Source: Buttiauxella agrestis (GTDB taxonomy: Bacteria; Pseudomonadota; Gammaproteobacteria; Enterobacterales; Enterobacteriaceae). From it: a stretch of 64,000 bases of DNA. The DNA is taken from positions 2,878,763 to 2,942,762 of the forward strand of contig NZ_UIGI01000001.1 of assembly GCF_900446255.1 (NCBI RefSeq), in the 5' to 3' direction. The first letter of the stretch is position 1. Every line of letters begins with the position of its first letter. Under the pieces are notes generated by a model. The model saw nothing but the letters and a program-made list of their open reading frames with translations, had not been told where the DNA came from and ran no database searches. The position numbers and the translations under genes are program-made. Shown here in pieces: positions 10,873-22,257 of this stretch.

Positions 10873-11855
10873 GCACTCTGCTAACCATAAACCGTGTTTA
10901 TTACCTGATTGGCATTATCGTCATGATTCTGGTGGTGATGACCCTGCGCGATCGCGGCAATCCTAAACGCCTGACCACCGCTCTTTTCTGGTTCCTGTTT
11001 GGCGCAATTTTCCTGTTTGGCGACCTGATGGTGGACACCCTCGGAAAATCCCTGGCTTACCGAATCATAGGAGGAAGCGTGATTGTCATTGCGCTCCTGG
11101 CAGGCTTTGGATTAGTGGGCAAAGGGCATTACGCCATGGCGACAGACGAGCAACGAGAAGCCTCTGCCTCGCGCATCAAAAACTGGTTATTTTTGCCCGC
11201 GCTCCTGATCCCCGTCATCACCGTCATCTGCACGCTGTTCATGAAAAACGTGTCGATTGGCGGCGTTTACCTGCTTGACCAGAAACAACTCACGTTGGCC
11301 TCCCTGTGTGTGGCAAGCGTGGCGGCAATTTTAACGGGATGGTGGATAACCAAAGGTTCGCCGGTGCAGGCCATTGCGCAATCGCGCCGAATTGTTGACA
11401 CCGTGGGCTGGGCAATCATTTTGCCGCAAATGTTAGCGATGCTTGGCGGGGTGTTTATCGTCGCCAACACCGGTGAGTCGGTACGCAAAGTGGTCGAGTT
11501 GTTTGTTGACCCGGAAAACCGCTTCATGCTGGTCGTGATTTACTGTGTGGGCATGGCGGTATTTACCATGATTATGGGTAACGCTTTTGCTGCATTCCCG
11601 GTTTTAACGGCAGGTATCGCGATGCCGTTTCTTGTCATCCACCATAACGCAGACCCCGCGCCATTGCTGGCGATCGGGATGTACGCAGGCTACTGCGGCA
11701 CGTTAATGACGCCGATGGCCGCGAACTTCAACATTGTCCCGGCCGCGTTGCTTGAGCTTAAAGATAAATACCAGGTCATCAAGATTCAGATCCCGAGCGC
11801 CCTGGCCATACTGCTGGCAAACGTGTTCTTGATGTACTTCCTGTCATTCCGCTAA
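10869..11855 (+). CDS. DUF979 family membrane protein (transporter subunit B)
   Basis: 328 residues with about nine hydrophobic segments. Conserved-looking stretches include GWAIILPQMLAMLGGVF, IMGNAFAAFPVLTAGIAMPFL and YAGYCGTLMTPMAANFNIVPAALLEL, the latter resembling re-entrant loops of ion-coupled transporters. Start overlaps the DUF969 stop by four bases, so the two subunits are made together. Expected to sit in the inner membrane with the DUF969 protein. Substrate unknown. Confidence 0.8.
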   Translation: MSTLLTINRVYYLIGIIVMILVVMTLRDRGNPKRLTTALFWFLFGAIFLFGDLMVDTLGKSLAYRIIGGSVIVIALLAGFGLVGKGHYAMATDEQREASASRIKNWLFLPALLIPVITVICTLFMKNVSIGGVYLLDQKQLTLASLCVASVAAILTGWWITKGSPVQAIAQSRRIVDTVGWAIILPQMLAMLGGVFIVANTGESVRKVVELFVDPENRFMLVVIYCVGMAVFTMIMGNAFAAFPVLTAGIAMPFLVIHHNADPAPLLAIGMYAGYCGTLMTPMAANFNIVPAALLELKDKYQVIKIQIPSALAILLANVFLMYFLSFR

Positions 11856-11892
11856 AGCACTGAAAAACGATGAATATCAAAGGAGTTTTTTT

Positions 11893-12888
11893 ATGTCATT
11901 AAGCCCGATTCAGGCTGAAGCATTTGCCAACATGCCGCTGACGTTTTTACGCCAGGAATATCCTAATCACATCATGCATTTGCTCAATGATGATGGTGAC
12001 GTGTTGCCGCCCCGGGAATTACACCCGATTTTTTACGGCTGTTTTGACTGGCACTCGGCGGTTCACGGTTACTGGTTGCTGCTGCGTTGTTTGCGCCGTT
12101 TCCCTGAACTGCCTTCCCGCGAGGCAATCATTTCTCTGTTTGATGAACACGTTACCGAAGCTAACGTGGCCCGCGAACTGGCCTATTTTACTGCCCCGTT
12201 CCGCGCGTCGTTCGAGCGCCCTTACGGATACGGTTGGCTACTGGCGCTGGCGCAAGAACTGGCGGAATCGACTCTGCCGCAGGCAAAACGTTGGTCCGCT
12301 CTGCTTGAGCCGCTGACACAGGATATTCGTGCGCGCCTGATAGGCTACCTGGAAAAACTCACCTACCCGATTCGCGTCGGTACGCATTACAACACCGCTT
12401 TTGCCCTGGCGTTAGGGCTGGACTACGCCCGTTCGCGCCACGATACGGAACTCGAGACGGCTATCATTGATGGAGCAAATCGATTCTATCAGCATGATGT
12501 CAATTATCCGGCTCACTATGAACCGGGCGGCGATGAGTACGTTTCCGGTGCGCTCTGCGAAGCGTTGCTGATGAGCCAGGTCAGCACGGACTTCCCAGGC
12601 TGGTTTGACCGTTATCTGCCAGAAATCGCCAGCATCAATGCGCTGATGCATCCGGCCGTTGTCAGTGACCGCACCGACCCAAAAATCGCGCATCTCGATG
12701 GCCTGAATCTCAGCCGCACATGGTGCTTTAAACGTATTGCGGCGGCATTACCGGCTGAACACCCTGCCCAGCCAGCCTTGCAACAGGCGATAACCCGCCA
12801 TCTCGACGCCAGTCTTGATCATGTGGTCGGCAGCCATTACAGCGGCGGGCACTGGTTAGCCAGTTTTGCCATGTTAGCCCTGGAGTAA
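11893..12888 (+). CDS. DUF2891 domain protein
   Basis: 331 residues, soluble, no signal peptide. It carries His/Asp-rich motifs spread along the chain: FDWHSAVHGYW (about 53-63), THYNTAFALAL, HYEPGGDEYVSGALCEALL, AHLDGLNLSRTWC and SHYSGGHWLASFA. This repeat-like pattern of helices resembles an alpha/alpha-toroid such as those of glycoside hydrolases or epimerases, but the activity of DUF2891 is not known to me. Thirty-seven bases after the DUF979 stop, with AGGAG before the ATG, so it is the third gene of the operon and probably acts on what the DUF969/979 pair imports. Confidence 0.78.
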   Translation: MSLSPIQAEAFANMPLTFLRQEYPNHIMHLLNDDGDVLPPRELHPIFYGCFDWHSAVHGYWLLLRCLRRFPELPSREAIISLFDEHVTEANVARELAYFTAPFRASFERPYGYGWLLALAQELAESTLPQAKRWSALLEPLTQDIRARLIGYLEKLTYPIRVGTHYNTAFALALGLDYARSRHDTELETAIIDGANRFYQHDVNYPAHYEPGGDEYVSGALCEALLMSQVSTDFPGWFDRYLPEIASINALMHPAVVSDRTDPKIAHLDGLNLSRTWCFKRIAAALPAEHPAQPALQQAITRHLDASLDHVVGSHYSGGHWLASFAMLALE

Positions 12889-12906
12889 TCGCCCCGTCTT
12901 AAACCC

Positions 12907-12934
12907 TTTCCCCGCCCGACCTGGTGCGGGGAAA
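12907..12934 (+). terminator. Hairpin after the DUF2891 gene
   Basis: Perfect nine-pair stem TTTCCCCGC/GCGGGGAAA (12907-12915, 12926-12934) with a ten-base loop, 18 bases after the stop. No T-run follows, so it may end transcription weakly or only protect the mRNA 3' end. Confidence 0.5.
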
Positions 12935-13042
12935 CTCTTGCCCCAGCGCAGTACTTCCTCGCCGCTCATTTCTCTGATTCATTCACCCCATAAATTTTAC
13001 TCTGATCACAATTCAGGCGATTTCTCTTTGCTTACGCCTTAT

Positions 13043-13061
13043 TGTTTCTATAAAAGAAACA
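13043..13061. promoter_or_regulatory. Palindrome TGTTTCT-N5-AGAAACA, probable IclR-type operator
   Basis: Seven-base perfect arms (13043-13049, 13055-13061). GTTTC/GAAAC half-sites are the kind bound by IclR-family proteins such as KdgR. It lies 70 bases before the MFS gene and shares its half-site with 13084-13098 and 15175-15188, all beside the IclR-type gene at 14437. Confidence 0.6.
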
Positions 13062-13083
13062 CAGAAAGATAAAAAACCCCACT

Positions 13084-13098
13084 CTGTTTCCGAAACAG
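13084..13098. promoter_or_regulatory. Palindrome CTGTTTC-C-GAAACAG, second probable operator
   Basis: Perfect seven-base arms around a single central base, 33 bases before the MFS start and 39 bases (centre to centre) from the first palindrome. Position between promoter and start fits repression. Confidence 0.6.
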
Positions 13099-13130
13099 GC
13101 CGTGAGAACAAAAACAAAGAGAACATTGAT

Positions 13131-14468
13131 ATGGCAGAACAACCGCTTTCTACCGCAAAGGTAAAACACACCGGGCGTGTCCGATTTCTGGTGCTCGGGC
13201 TGGTTTTCATCAACATCATTATTAACTATATGGACCGCACCAATCTCTCGGTTGCTGCCACGCAAATGGCGGGAGATTTACAGTTCACGCCGTTGCAAAT
13301 GGGGCTGGTGTTTTCAGCTTTCGGCTGGATTTACGCCGCGCTGCAAATTCCGGGCGGCTTTGTTATCGACCGCTTCGGTTCGCGCATTGTTTACGGCGTC
13401 GGGTTGTTCATCTGGTCTTTGATAACCGCGCTGCATGCGATTGCCAATAGTTTTGGCGGACTGGTCGGTTTGCGTCTGGGCGTGGGTGCTTTTGAAGCAC
13501 CGGTCATGCCCTCCAATAACCGCGTGATTTCCAGTTGGTTCCCGGAAAACGAACGCGCCAGCGCCATTGGTATTTACTCTTCCGCGCAGTTTGTTGGTCT
13601 GGCCTGCATGACGCCGCTGCTGTTCCATGTGCAGGAGCTTTACGGTTGGCGCGGTCTGTTTCTGATTACCGGTATCGTCGGGATGGTCTGGGCGGTGGTG
13701 TGGTATTGCCTCTATCGCGAACCACTTGAACACAAAAGCGTTTCACAAGCAGAACTGGATCATATTCGCCAGGGCGGCGCGATTCTGGAAAGCCGACAGG
13801 AAGCCGCCAAACGTAAGTTCGCCTGGAGCGACCTGGCCTTGATGTTCAGCAGCCGCAAACTGATTGGCATTTACTTCGGGCAGTTCACCATCTCCGCCAC
13901 CTTCTGGTTCTTCCTGACCTGGTTCCCGACGTATCTGGTGCAATATCGCCATATGGATTTTATTAAGTCCGGTTATATCGCCTCAATACCTTATCTGGCG
14001 GCCTTCTTCGGGGTATTGCTGGCGGGATTTGTTTCAGACCGTCTAATAAAACGCGGCGTTAGTGCAAGCTTCGCCCGTAAAGCGCCGGTGATTCTTGGCA
14101 TGTCTTTAACGCTGTTTATCCTCGGCGCCAACTACACCGACAACCCGACATTCATCATTCTTTTCATGTCGATTGCTTTCTTTGGCAACGGCCTTGCCAC
14201 CATCACCTGGGTGTTTGTAACGGCACTCGCGCCGCGCCATTTAATTGGCCTGGCGGGCGGCGTCTTTAACTTTACCGGCGCGTTGTCATCCATCGTGGTA
14301 CCGATTGCGATTGGCGCTTTAATTGACGGGCATAACTTTGCCCCGGCACTGATGTTCATCGCCATTCTTGCAGGGCTTGGAATTTGCTCTTACCTGTTTG
14401 TGGTTGGGCGCATCGATCTGGACGCGCCGCAAGAAACTAAGCCGCAGGGGTCACGAGTTGCGCGGTGA
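13131..14468 (+). CDS. MFS transporter, anion:cation symporter (hexuronate/hexarate type)
   Basis: 445 residues, 12 predicted membrane segments. INYMDRTNLSVAA at residues 26-38 and GGFVIDRFGSRIVYG are characteristic of the ACS family, which includes ExuT, GudP and GarP. GVGAFEAPVMPSNNRVISSWFPENERASAIGIY is the typical family loop region, here cited as GAFEAP and WFPENERA. Predicted proton-coupled uptake of a sugar acid or related carboxylate through the inner membrane. The 3' end overlaps the converging IclR-type gene by 32 bases. With the FAD oxidoreductase and IclR regulator it forms a small catabolic unit. Confidence 0.85.
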   Translation: MAEQPLSTAKVKHTGRVRFLVLGLVFINIIINYMDRTNLSVAATQMAGDLQFTPLQMGLVFSAFGWIYAALQIPGGFVIDRFGSRIVYGVGLFIWSLITALHAIANSFGGLVGLRLGVGAFEAPVMPSNNRVISSWFPENERASAIGIYSSAQFVGLACMTPLLFHVQELYGWRGLFLITGIVGMVWAVVWYCLYREPLEHKSVSQAELDHIRQGGAILESRQEAAKRKFAWSDLALMFSSRKLIGIYFGQFTISATFWFFLTWFPTYLVQYRHMDFIKSGYIASIPYLAAFFGVLLAGFVSDRLIKRGVSASFARKAPVILGMSLTLFILGANYTDNPTFIILFMSIAFFGNGLATITWVFVTALAPRHLIGLAGGVFNFTGALSSIVVPIAIGALIDGHNFAPALMFIAILAGLGICSYLFVVGRIDLDAPQETKPQGSRVAR

Positions 14469-15144
14469 GTTGATTGAGCTGAGCGAGGCGCGGAGCAATC
14501 TGTTGTTCATCCGCGTCCCACATTCCGGCAAAAGCGATAGCTGCATTATGCGCACCGAGCGGCTGGGCCATCGACAGCTCGCCGTCTTCGTGCCGCCAGA
14601 CAACATGTCCGGACTCACGTTGCTGGGCGAGCTTAGGGGCCATTTCTTGCCAACGCTCTGGCGAGAAACGCGACTGCAACGCCTCGTCTGTTTCTGCAGC
14701 AAGCAAAGCCATGCCGATAACCGACTGCCATGCCGGGAGCGTGTGGAAACCCGCCAGCGCCTGGCTCACCTGGCTACCCGGTTCGGAGTGATAGATGTAG
14801 ATAACCTGGTCTTCCCACAGCACGCCGAGCGCCACCACGATGTCTTTTGGCGCGTGGCGCTCAAGCAACGGCAATGCCTGGGAGAACAGTGCAGAGCCAC
14901 GAATCGCCTGCGCCGCCAGGGCGTGAATACCCGGGCCTGGCAAATAACGGCGCTGTTCATCTTGTTGGGTCAGGCCAATCGCCGCCATGGTCATCAACAG
15001 GCGGTTAACACGAGTGGCATTAATGCCCATCAGGCGCGCCAGTTCCCGGCAACCAATTGCCCGGCCACTGGTCACCAGATACTGCAAGCAACGGATACCG
15101 TCGATAAGACTTTGATTCGGTTGTGATGACATAGCGCGCTTCAC
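14437..15144 (-). CDS. IclR-family transcriptional regulator
   Basis: About 235 residues. N-terminal winged helix (SLIDGIRCLQYLVTS, CRELARLMGINATRVNRLLMTMAAIGL) at about 12-65 and a C-terminal ligand domain (PAWQSVIGMALLA, AIAFAGMWDADEQQ). Start is GTG 15144 or ATG 15132; neither has a strong ribosome-binding site. It is divergent from the FAD oxidoreductase (51-base gap containing a GTTTT-ATA-GGAAAC site) and convergent with the MFS gene. It therefore probably represses both, released by a sugar-acid-like inducer. Confidence 0.85.
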   Translation of the reverse strand: MKRAMSSQPNQSLIDGIRCLQYLVTSGRAIGCRELARLMGINATRVNRLLMTMAAIGLTQQDEQRRYLPGPGIHALAAQAIRGSALFSQALPLLERHAPKDIVVALGVLWEDQVIYIYHSEPGSQVSQALAGFHTLPAWQSVIGMALLAAETDEALQSRFSPERWQEMAPKLAQQRESGHVVWRHEDGELSMAQPLGAHNAAIAFAGMWDADEQQIAPRLAQLNQLTAQLVTPAA

Positions 15145-15174
15145 ATTAATTTAAGAACCACGATTTTATCGTCA

Positions 15175-15188
15175 GTTTTATAGGAAAC
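15175..15188. promoter_or_regulatory. GTTTT-ATA-GGAAAC site, third probable IclR-type operator
   Basis: Imperfect version of the GTTTC/GAAAC palindromes at 13043 and 13084, directly upstream of the FAD oxidoreductase start (15196) and within the divergent promoter region of the regulator gene. Confidence 0.45.
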
Positions 15189-15195
15189 AAACTTT

Positions 15196-17454
15196 ATGCA
15201 AATTTTTCAGCAAACCAACGCCCGGGAATTTCCGTCTCAACAATTAAAAACAGACTTGTTGGTCGCCGGTGGCGGTCTTGCCGGGTTGTGTGCAGCTTTG
15301 GCTGGCGCACGGGATGGCTTGCAGGTAGTTCTGGTTCAGGACCGCCCGGTTTTAGGGGGCAATGCATCGAGCGAAGTCCGTTTGTGGGCCAACGGTGCCA
15401 CCTCTCACATGGGCAACAATAACCGCTGGTCGCGTGAAGGCGGGATTATGGGCGAAATCATGGAGGAGAACGTTTACCGCAATAAAGAAGGCAATCCGGT
15501 GATGTTTGACCTGGTATTGTTAGATATGGCCCGCAGCGAACCTAACCTGACGCTGCTGCTCAATACGGCTTTATACGAAGTCGAGACGGCAGGTAAACGC
15601 ATTACGCGCGCCAAAGGGTTCAACGCCATTAACGAAACCTTTTATGACATTGCCGCCACACAATTTTGCGATGCAACCGGCGACGGTGTGTTGGGGCATC
15701 TTGCCGGGGCTGAATACCGCGTAGGGGCAGAAGACCCGGAAGAGTTTGATGAAAAAATGGCGCCGGGGGATAACTTCGGCCACAAACTTGGGCACTCAAT
15801 CTATTTCTATACCAAAAAAGGCAGCGCGCCGGTTAACTTCATCCCGCCCACTTTTGCGCTGAAAGATATTGAAGAAATCCCCCGCTACACGCGCCTGACC
15901 TCCACGCTTAACGGTTGTGATTTGTGGTGGCTGGAATGGGGCGGCCGCCTGGATACCATTCATGACAGCGAAGAAATTAAGTGGGAGCTGTGGAAAATAG
16001 TCTGGGGCGTCTGGGATTACATTAAAAACTCCGGACAATTTCCGGAGGCAGAAAACATGACCATCGAATGGGTTGGAGCAATCCCTGGCAAACGTGAAAG
16101 CCGCCGTTTTGTCGGCGACCATATGCTCTGCCAGCAAGATATTATCGAACAGCGCGATCACTACGACGCCGTCGGATACGGCGGCTGGTCGATTGACCTT
16201 CATCCGGCGGATGGTGTTTACAGCAAGCACGACGGCTGCCGCCAGTTCCACAGCAAAGGCACTTACACCATTCCTTATCGCAGCTTATACAGCCGTTCGA
16301 TGGAAAACCTGTTCCTGACCGGGCGCCTGATTTCTGCCTCGCACGTGGCTTTTGGCAGTGCACGCGTGATGTGTACCTGTGGCTTATTGGGCGAAGTGGT
16401 TGGTCGTGCGGCGGCACTGTGCCACCAGCAGCAAATCAATGCGCCACAACTGGCAGACCAGAGCCGCATCGGCTCGCTGCAACAACATCTACAACAAACC
16501 GGCTGTTATATCCCGCGCCAATGGTTGAGCGACCCGGCGCAGGGTGCGAACGTAACGACCAGCAGCGAATGGCAATTTACAGAATTGCCCGCAAACGGTA
16601 CCTGGAATCCCTTGAATGAACGCATGGCGTTATTGCTTCCACTTAAAGCCGGTGAAACCTTACCCGCGCTCAATTTCTCTTTGCGTACCGACTCATCACA
16701 GTCGCTTAAAATCAGCCTGCTGGGCAGCCAACGCGCCGGTAATTTCACCCCTGATATGCCGCTGGATGAACGGGAAATAACGGTCCTTGAAGCGGGCGAA
16801 TATAGCGTGCAGTTTGATTATCAAAGCTCGCGGGATGAATATGTATTTATCGCTTTTGAGCGTAATGAGCACATCGACATCGCACTGACCGACGTGCGTC
16901 TTCCGGGCATTATGACGGTATTTAACAGCCTGAACGCCAGGGTGGCGAAACATACGCGTCAGGTTGCTGATGGCGATTTTGGCGTGGATGAGTTCGATTT
17001 CTGGTTACCGCGCCGCCAGCCAAATCAAATGCTGCCGGCCCTGCGCCTCGCTTCACCGTTGCGTTGTTTCGCAACAGAAAACCTGGTCAACGGCCGTTTG
17101 CGCCCGGAACAGCACACCAATGCATGGGTACCTGCCGCGGGCGATAGCTTACCGACCGTGACCTGGCGCTGGGAACAGCCTCACACTTTGCATGCCCTGA
17201 CGCTGGTGTTTGATAACGATTTTGATAACGCCATGGAAACGGTACAAATGGGCCACGCCCTGGCGGTGACGCCGCATTGTGTAACTCACTATCGTTTGTG
17301 GGCCGATAACACTTTGCTGGCAGAAGTGACCGACAACCGCCACTCCGTTTGTGAGCATCGGTTGCCAAAGGCCATCAGTGCGAAACAGGTCAAACTGGAG
17401 ATAGTCAATACCGCTGGAAGTATTTCCGCCCTTTACTCTCTGAACGTCCGATAA
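15196..17454 (+). CDS. Large FAD-dependent oxidoreductase with C-terminal beta-sandwich
   Basis: 752 residues, no signal peptide. The N-terminal Rossmann motif VAGGGLAGLCAALAGARDG (residues 23-41) and PVLGGNASSE bind FAD; the family is the FAD_oxidored type (PF12831). The catalytic part runs to about residue 420 (FLTGRLISASHVAFGSARVMCTCG). The remaining 330 residues look like two beta-rich, carbohydrate-binding-like domains. Homologues occur in loci for plant polysaccharides and glycosides, but I know of no assigned substrate. Its neighbours, an ACS-type carrier and IclR regulator, suggest oxidation of an imported sugar acid or glycoside. Converges on lacY across a shared terminator. Confidence 0.8.
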   Translation: MQIFQQTNAREFPSQQLKTDLLVAGGGLAGLCAALAGARDGLQVVLVQDRPVLGGNASSEVRLWANGATSHMGNNNRWSREGGIMGEIMEENVYRNKEGNPVMFDLVLLDMARSEPNLTLLLNTALYEVETAGKRITRAKGFNAINETFYDIAATQFCDATGDGVLGHLAGAEYRVGAEDPEEFDEKMAPGDNFGHKLGHSIYFYTKKGSAPVNFIPPTFALKDIEEIPRYTRLTSTLNGCDLWWLEWGGRLDTIHDSEEIKWELWKIVWGVWDYIKNSGQFPEAENMTIEWVGAIPGKRESRRFVGDHMLCQQDIIEQRDHYDAVGYGGWSIDLHPADGVYSKHDGCRQFHSKGTYTIPYRSLYSRSMENLFLTGRLISASHVAFGSARVMCTCGLLGEVVGRAAALCHQQQINAPQLADQSRIGSLQQHLQQTGCYIPRQWLSDPAQGANVTTSSEWQFTELPANGTWNPLNERMALLLPLKAGETLPALNFSLRTDSSQSLKISLLGSQRAGNFTPDMPLDEREITVLEAGEYSVQFDYQSSRDEYVFIAFERNEHIDIALTDVRLPGIMTVFNSLNARVAKHTRQVADGDFGVDEFDFWLPRRQPNQMLPALRLASPLRCFATENLVNGRLRPEQHTNAWVPAAGDSLPTVTWRWEQPHTLHALTLVFDNDFDNAMETVQMGHALAVTPHCVTHYRLWADNTLLAEVTDNRHSVCEHRLPKAISAKQVKLEIVNTAGSISALYSLNVR

Positions 17455-17457
17455 AAG

Positions 17458-17491
17458 AAAGCCACCGCAGTGTGATACTGCGGTGGCTACT
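17458..17491. terminator. Bidirectional terminator between the FAD oxidoreductase and lacY
   Basis: Perfect eleven-pair stem GCCACCGCAGT/ACTGCGGTGGC (17461-17471, 17477-17487), loop GTGAT. Read on the minus strand it is followed by TTTCTTTTAT, so it is strongest for lacY. Confidence 0.88.
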
Positions 17492-17510
17492 GTTCGCCAA
17501 ATAAAACCGA

Positions 17511-18776
17511 TCAGGCTTTACTCACTTCCGGCGTCAAAAACTGGCTGCGCGGCGAATTACGCAACGTAAAGAATGAGATAGCCGTGAAGCAGGCGGTAAT
17601 CAAACCTAGCGTCAGATAAGCCTGGCTAAAGCCCACCGAGTCATACATTGAACCCGCCCAGGTTGAGAGCACAACCCCAGAAAGCTGTTTGGATAAGTTA
17701 AAACCAATCAGGAAGAGCGTCGCCGACAAACGCGGATCGAATACCGAAGAGATATATTTGAAGGTTCCCACCAGCAAGAATGGCAATTCAAACATATGCA
17801 GCATTTTCAGAATAATAACTTCAGTGCCGGTCGTGGCAAACGAGGAGCCAATGATCCTCACAGACATAATCACGCCCGCCACCAGCAAGGCATTTTTTGC
17901 CCCGATGCGATTAATAATGAAAGGTGCGAAGAACATAATCGTGGCGTTCAGTAATTCTCCGCCAGTGGTGACAAAACCAAATATTTCAGTCCCTCTCTGC
18001 GGCGATGAGAAAAAGCCTTTAAAGAAGTTAGCGAACTGCTGATCGAACACATCGTAAATACTGGCCACGCCAATCACGTACAACAAAAATGCCCAGAAGC
18101 GCGGCATCTTCAGCAATTCCACCACCATATGCAGAGAAAATTCCTGTTTTTTATTTACGCCCGTCTCGGCAAGTTCAGATTCCGTTTTAGGATCGGGCTT
18201 TGAGAGCAGTAAAAGTACCGCCAGCACCAGAGCGAAACCGGAGGCAATCCAGAAGGTAATATTCGGGTTAATGCTAAATAAGATACCGGTCAACGAGGCG
18301 CAAATGGCCCAGCCCACACAGCCTGATACGCGCACCTGGCCGTATTCGAAACGGTTATGACGGCTGACACGTTCTATATACGCTTCCACCGCACCAGAAC
18401 CGCCGGAAAAAACGCAACCGAGGTAGATCCCGCCTGCCATCGCCCCCAGATAAATATTGAATTGTAATAGCGGCGATAAAACGTAGATAAAGAACGGCGC
18501 AAACAGAACCAACAGCACGACGATGAACCACAGTAAATGTTTCCGCAGTCCTAACTTGTCGGAAATTAATCCAAAAGCAATCTGAAAGATAATAGCGAAT
18601 AACGAGATCGACGAGAACACCACGCCGGTTTCGGTTTTGGTCAGATGGTTTACGTCCGCAAGCCATACCGGGAAGAACGGAAAGTAGGCAGACATAATGA
18701 AATAATAGAAAAAGAAGAACAGCATAAAATAGATGAAATTATGGTGTTCCCGACGACTCAACGCTGACAGTTTCAT
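17511..18776 (-). CDS. lacY: Lactose permease (MFS, oligosaccharide:H+ symporter)
   Basis: Proton-coupled lactose uptake through the inner membrane. Close to E. coli LacY throughout: FFFFYYFIMSAYFPFFPVWL, DKLGLRKHLLWF and VFDQQFANFF. The residues needed for coupling and sugar binding are kept: Glu in AVEAYIERVS, Arg in GQVRVSGCVGWA, Glu in GGELLNA, Arg in MSVRIIGSS, and the Lys-His-Glu set in KMLHMFELP. Start is at ATG 18776 (421 residues); the longer frame to 18869 runs through the REP-like repeat and is not coding. Second gene after lacZ; no lacA follows. Confidence 0.93.
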   Translation of the reverse strand: MKLSALSRREHHNFIYFMLFFFFYYFIMSAYFPFFPVWLADVNHLTKTETGVVFSSISLFAIIFQIAFGLISDKLGLRKHLLWFIVVLLVLFAPFFIYVLSPLLQFNIYLGAMAGGIYLGCVFSGGSGAVEAYIERVSRHNRFEYGQVRVSGCVGWAICASLTGILFSINPNITFWIASGFALVLAVLLLLSKPDPKTESELAETGVNKKQEFSLHMVVELLKMPRFWAFLLYVIGVASIYDVFDQQFANFFKGFFSSPQRGTEIFGFVTTGGELLNATIMFFAPFIINRIGAKNALLVAGVIMSVRIIGSSFATTGTEVIILKMLHMFELPFLLVGTFKYISSVFDPRLSATLFLIGFNLSKQLSGVVLSTWAGSMYDSVGFSQAYLTLGLITACFTAISFFTLRNSPRSQFLTPEVSKA

Positions 18777-18836
18777 AGGGTATTTCCAGTTATTATTATT
18801 TATGGATTGAGGGACAAAGGCTGATAAACGTTTTTT

Positions 18837-22022
<3,186 letters not shown>

Positions 22023-22037
22023 TCACCTGTAGTCGTT

Positions 22038-22060
22038 AAAATGTTATGCGCAATACAATT
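22038..22060. promoter_or_regulatory. lac operator-like palindrome proximal to lacZ
   Basis: On the minus strand AATTGTATTGCGCATAACAT, an inverted repeat centred on TGCGCA, ending 21 bases before the lacZ start, where O1 sits in E. coli. Its half-sites (AATTGTATTGC, AAAATGTTATGC) match those of the second palindrome at 22173. Confidence 0.6.
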
Positions 22061-22154
22061 GAGCAAATTTAGGCAGAGAATCCGCATCACTGGCAAACAC
22101 AGGTTTTATCAATTTTAAGCACGATCGCAAAAGCGGTCGATTAATCAACATTTC

Positions 22155-22170
22155 TGTCGTGAGCATGACA
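22155..22170. promoter_or_regulatory. Possible CRP site
   Basis: TGTCG-N6-TGACA, two mismatches from TGTGA-N6-TCACA with correct spacing, in the lacI-lacZ intergenic region next to an operator-like palindrome. Position is plausible for catabolite activation of a lac promoter, but the match is moderate. Confidence 0.35.
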
Positions 22171-22172
22171 AT

Positions 22173-22193
22173 AAATGTTAGCGCTATACATTT
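22173..22193. promoter_or_regulatory. lac operator-like palindrome proximal to lacI
   Basis: AATGTTAGCGCTATACATT centred on AGCGCT, with half-sites like those at 22038. Centres are about 134 bases apart, so one LacI tetramer could bridge both. It is 15 bases upstream of the lacI -35 box. Confidence 0.55.
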
Positions 22194-22207
22194 CATGTAT
22201 CGCTGGC

Positions 22208-22236
22208 TTGACGCAACCCAATCTGCGCCGCATTAT
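22208..22236 (+). promoter_or_regulatory. Probable sigma-70 promoter of lacI
   Basis: TTGACG (22208-22213), 17-base spacer, CATTAT (22231-22236). It would start transcription about 15 bases before the ATG at 22258. Confidence 0.5.
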
Positions 22237-22257
22237 GCGAACAAAAAGGGGTATGCG

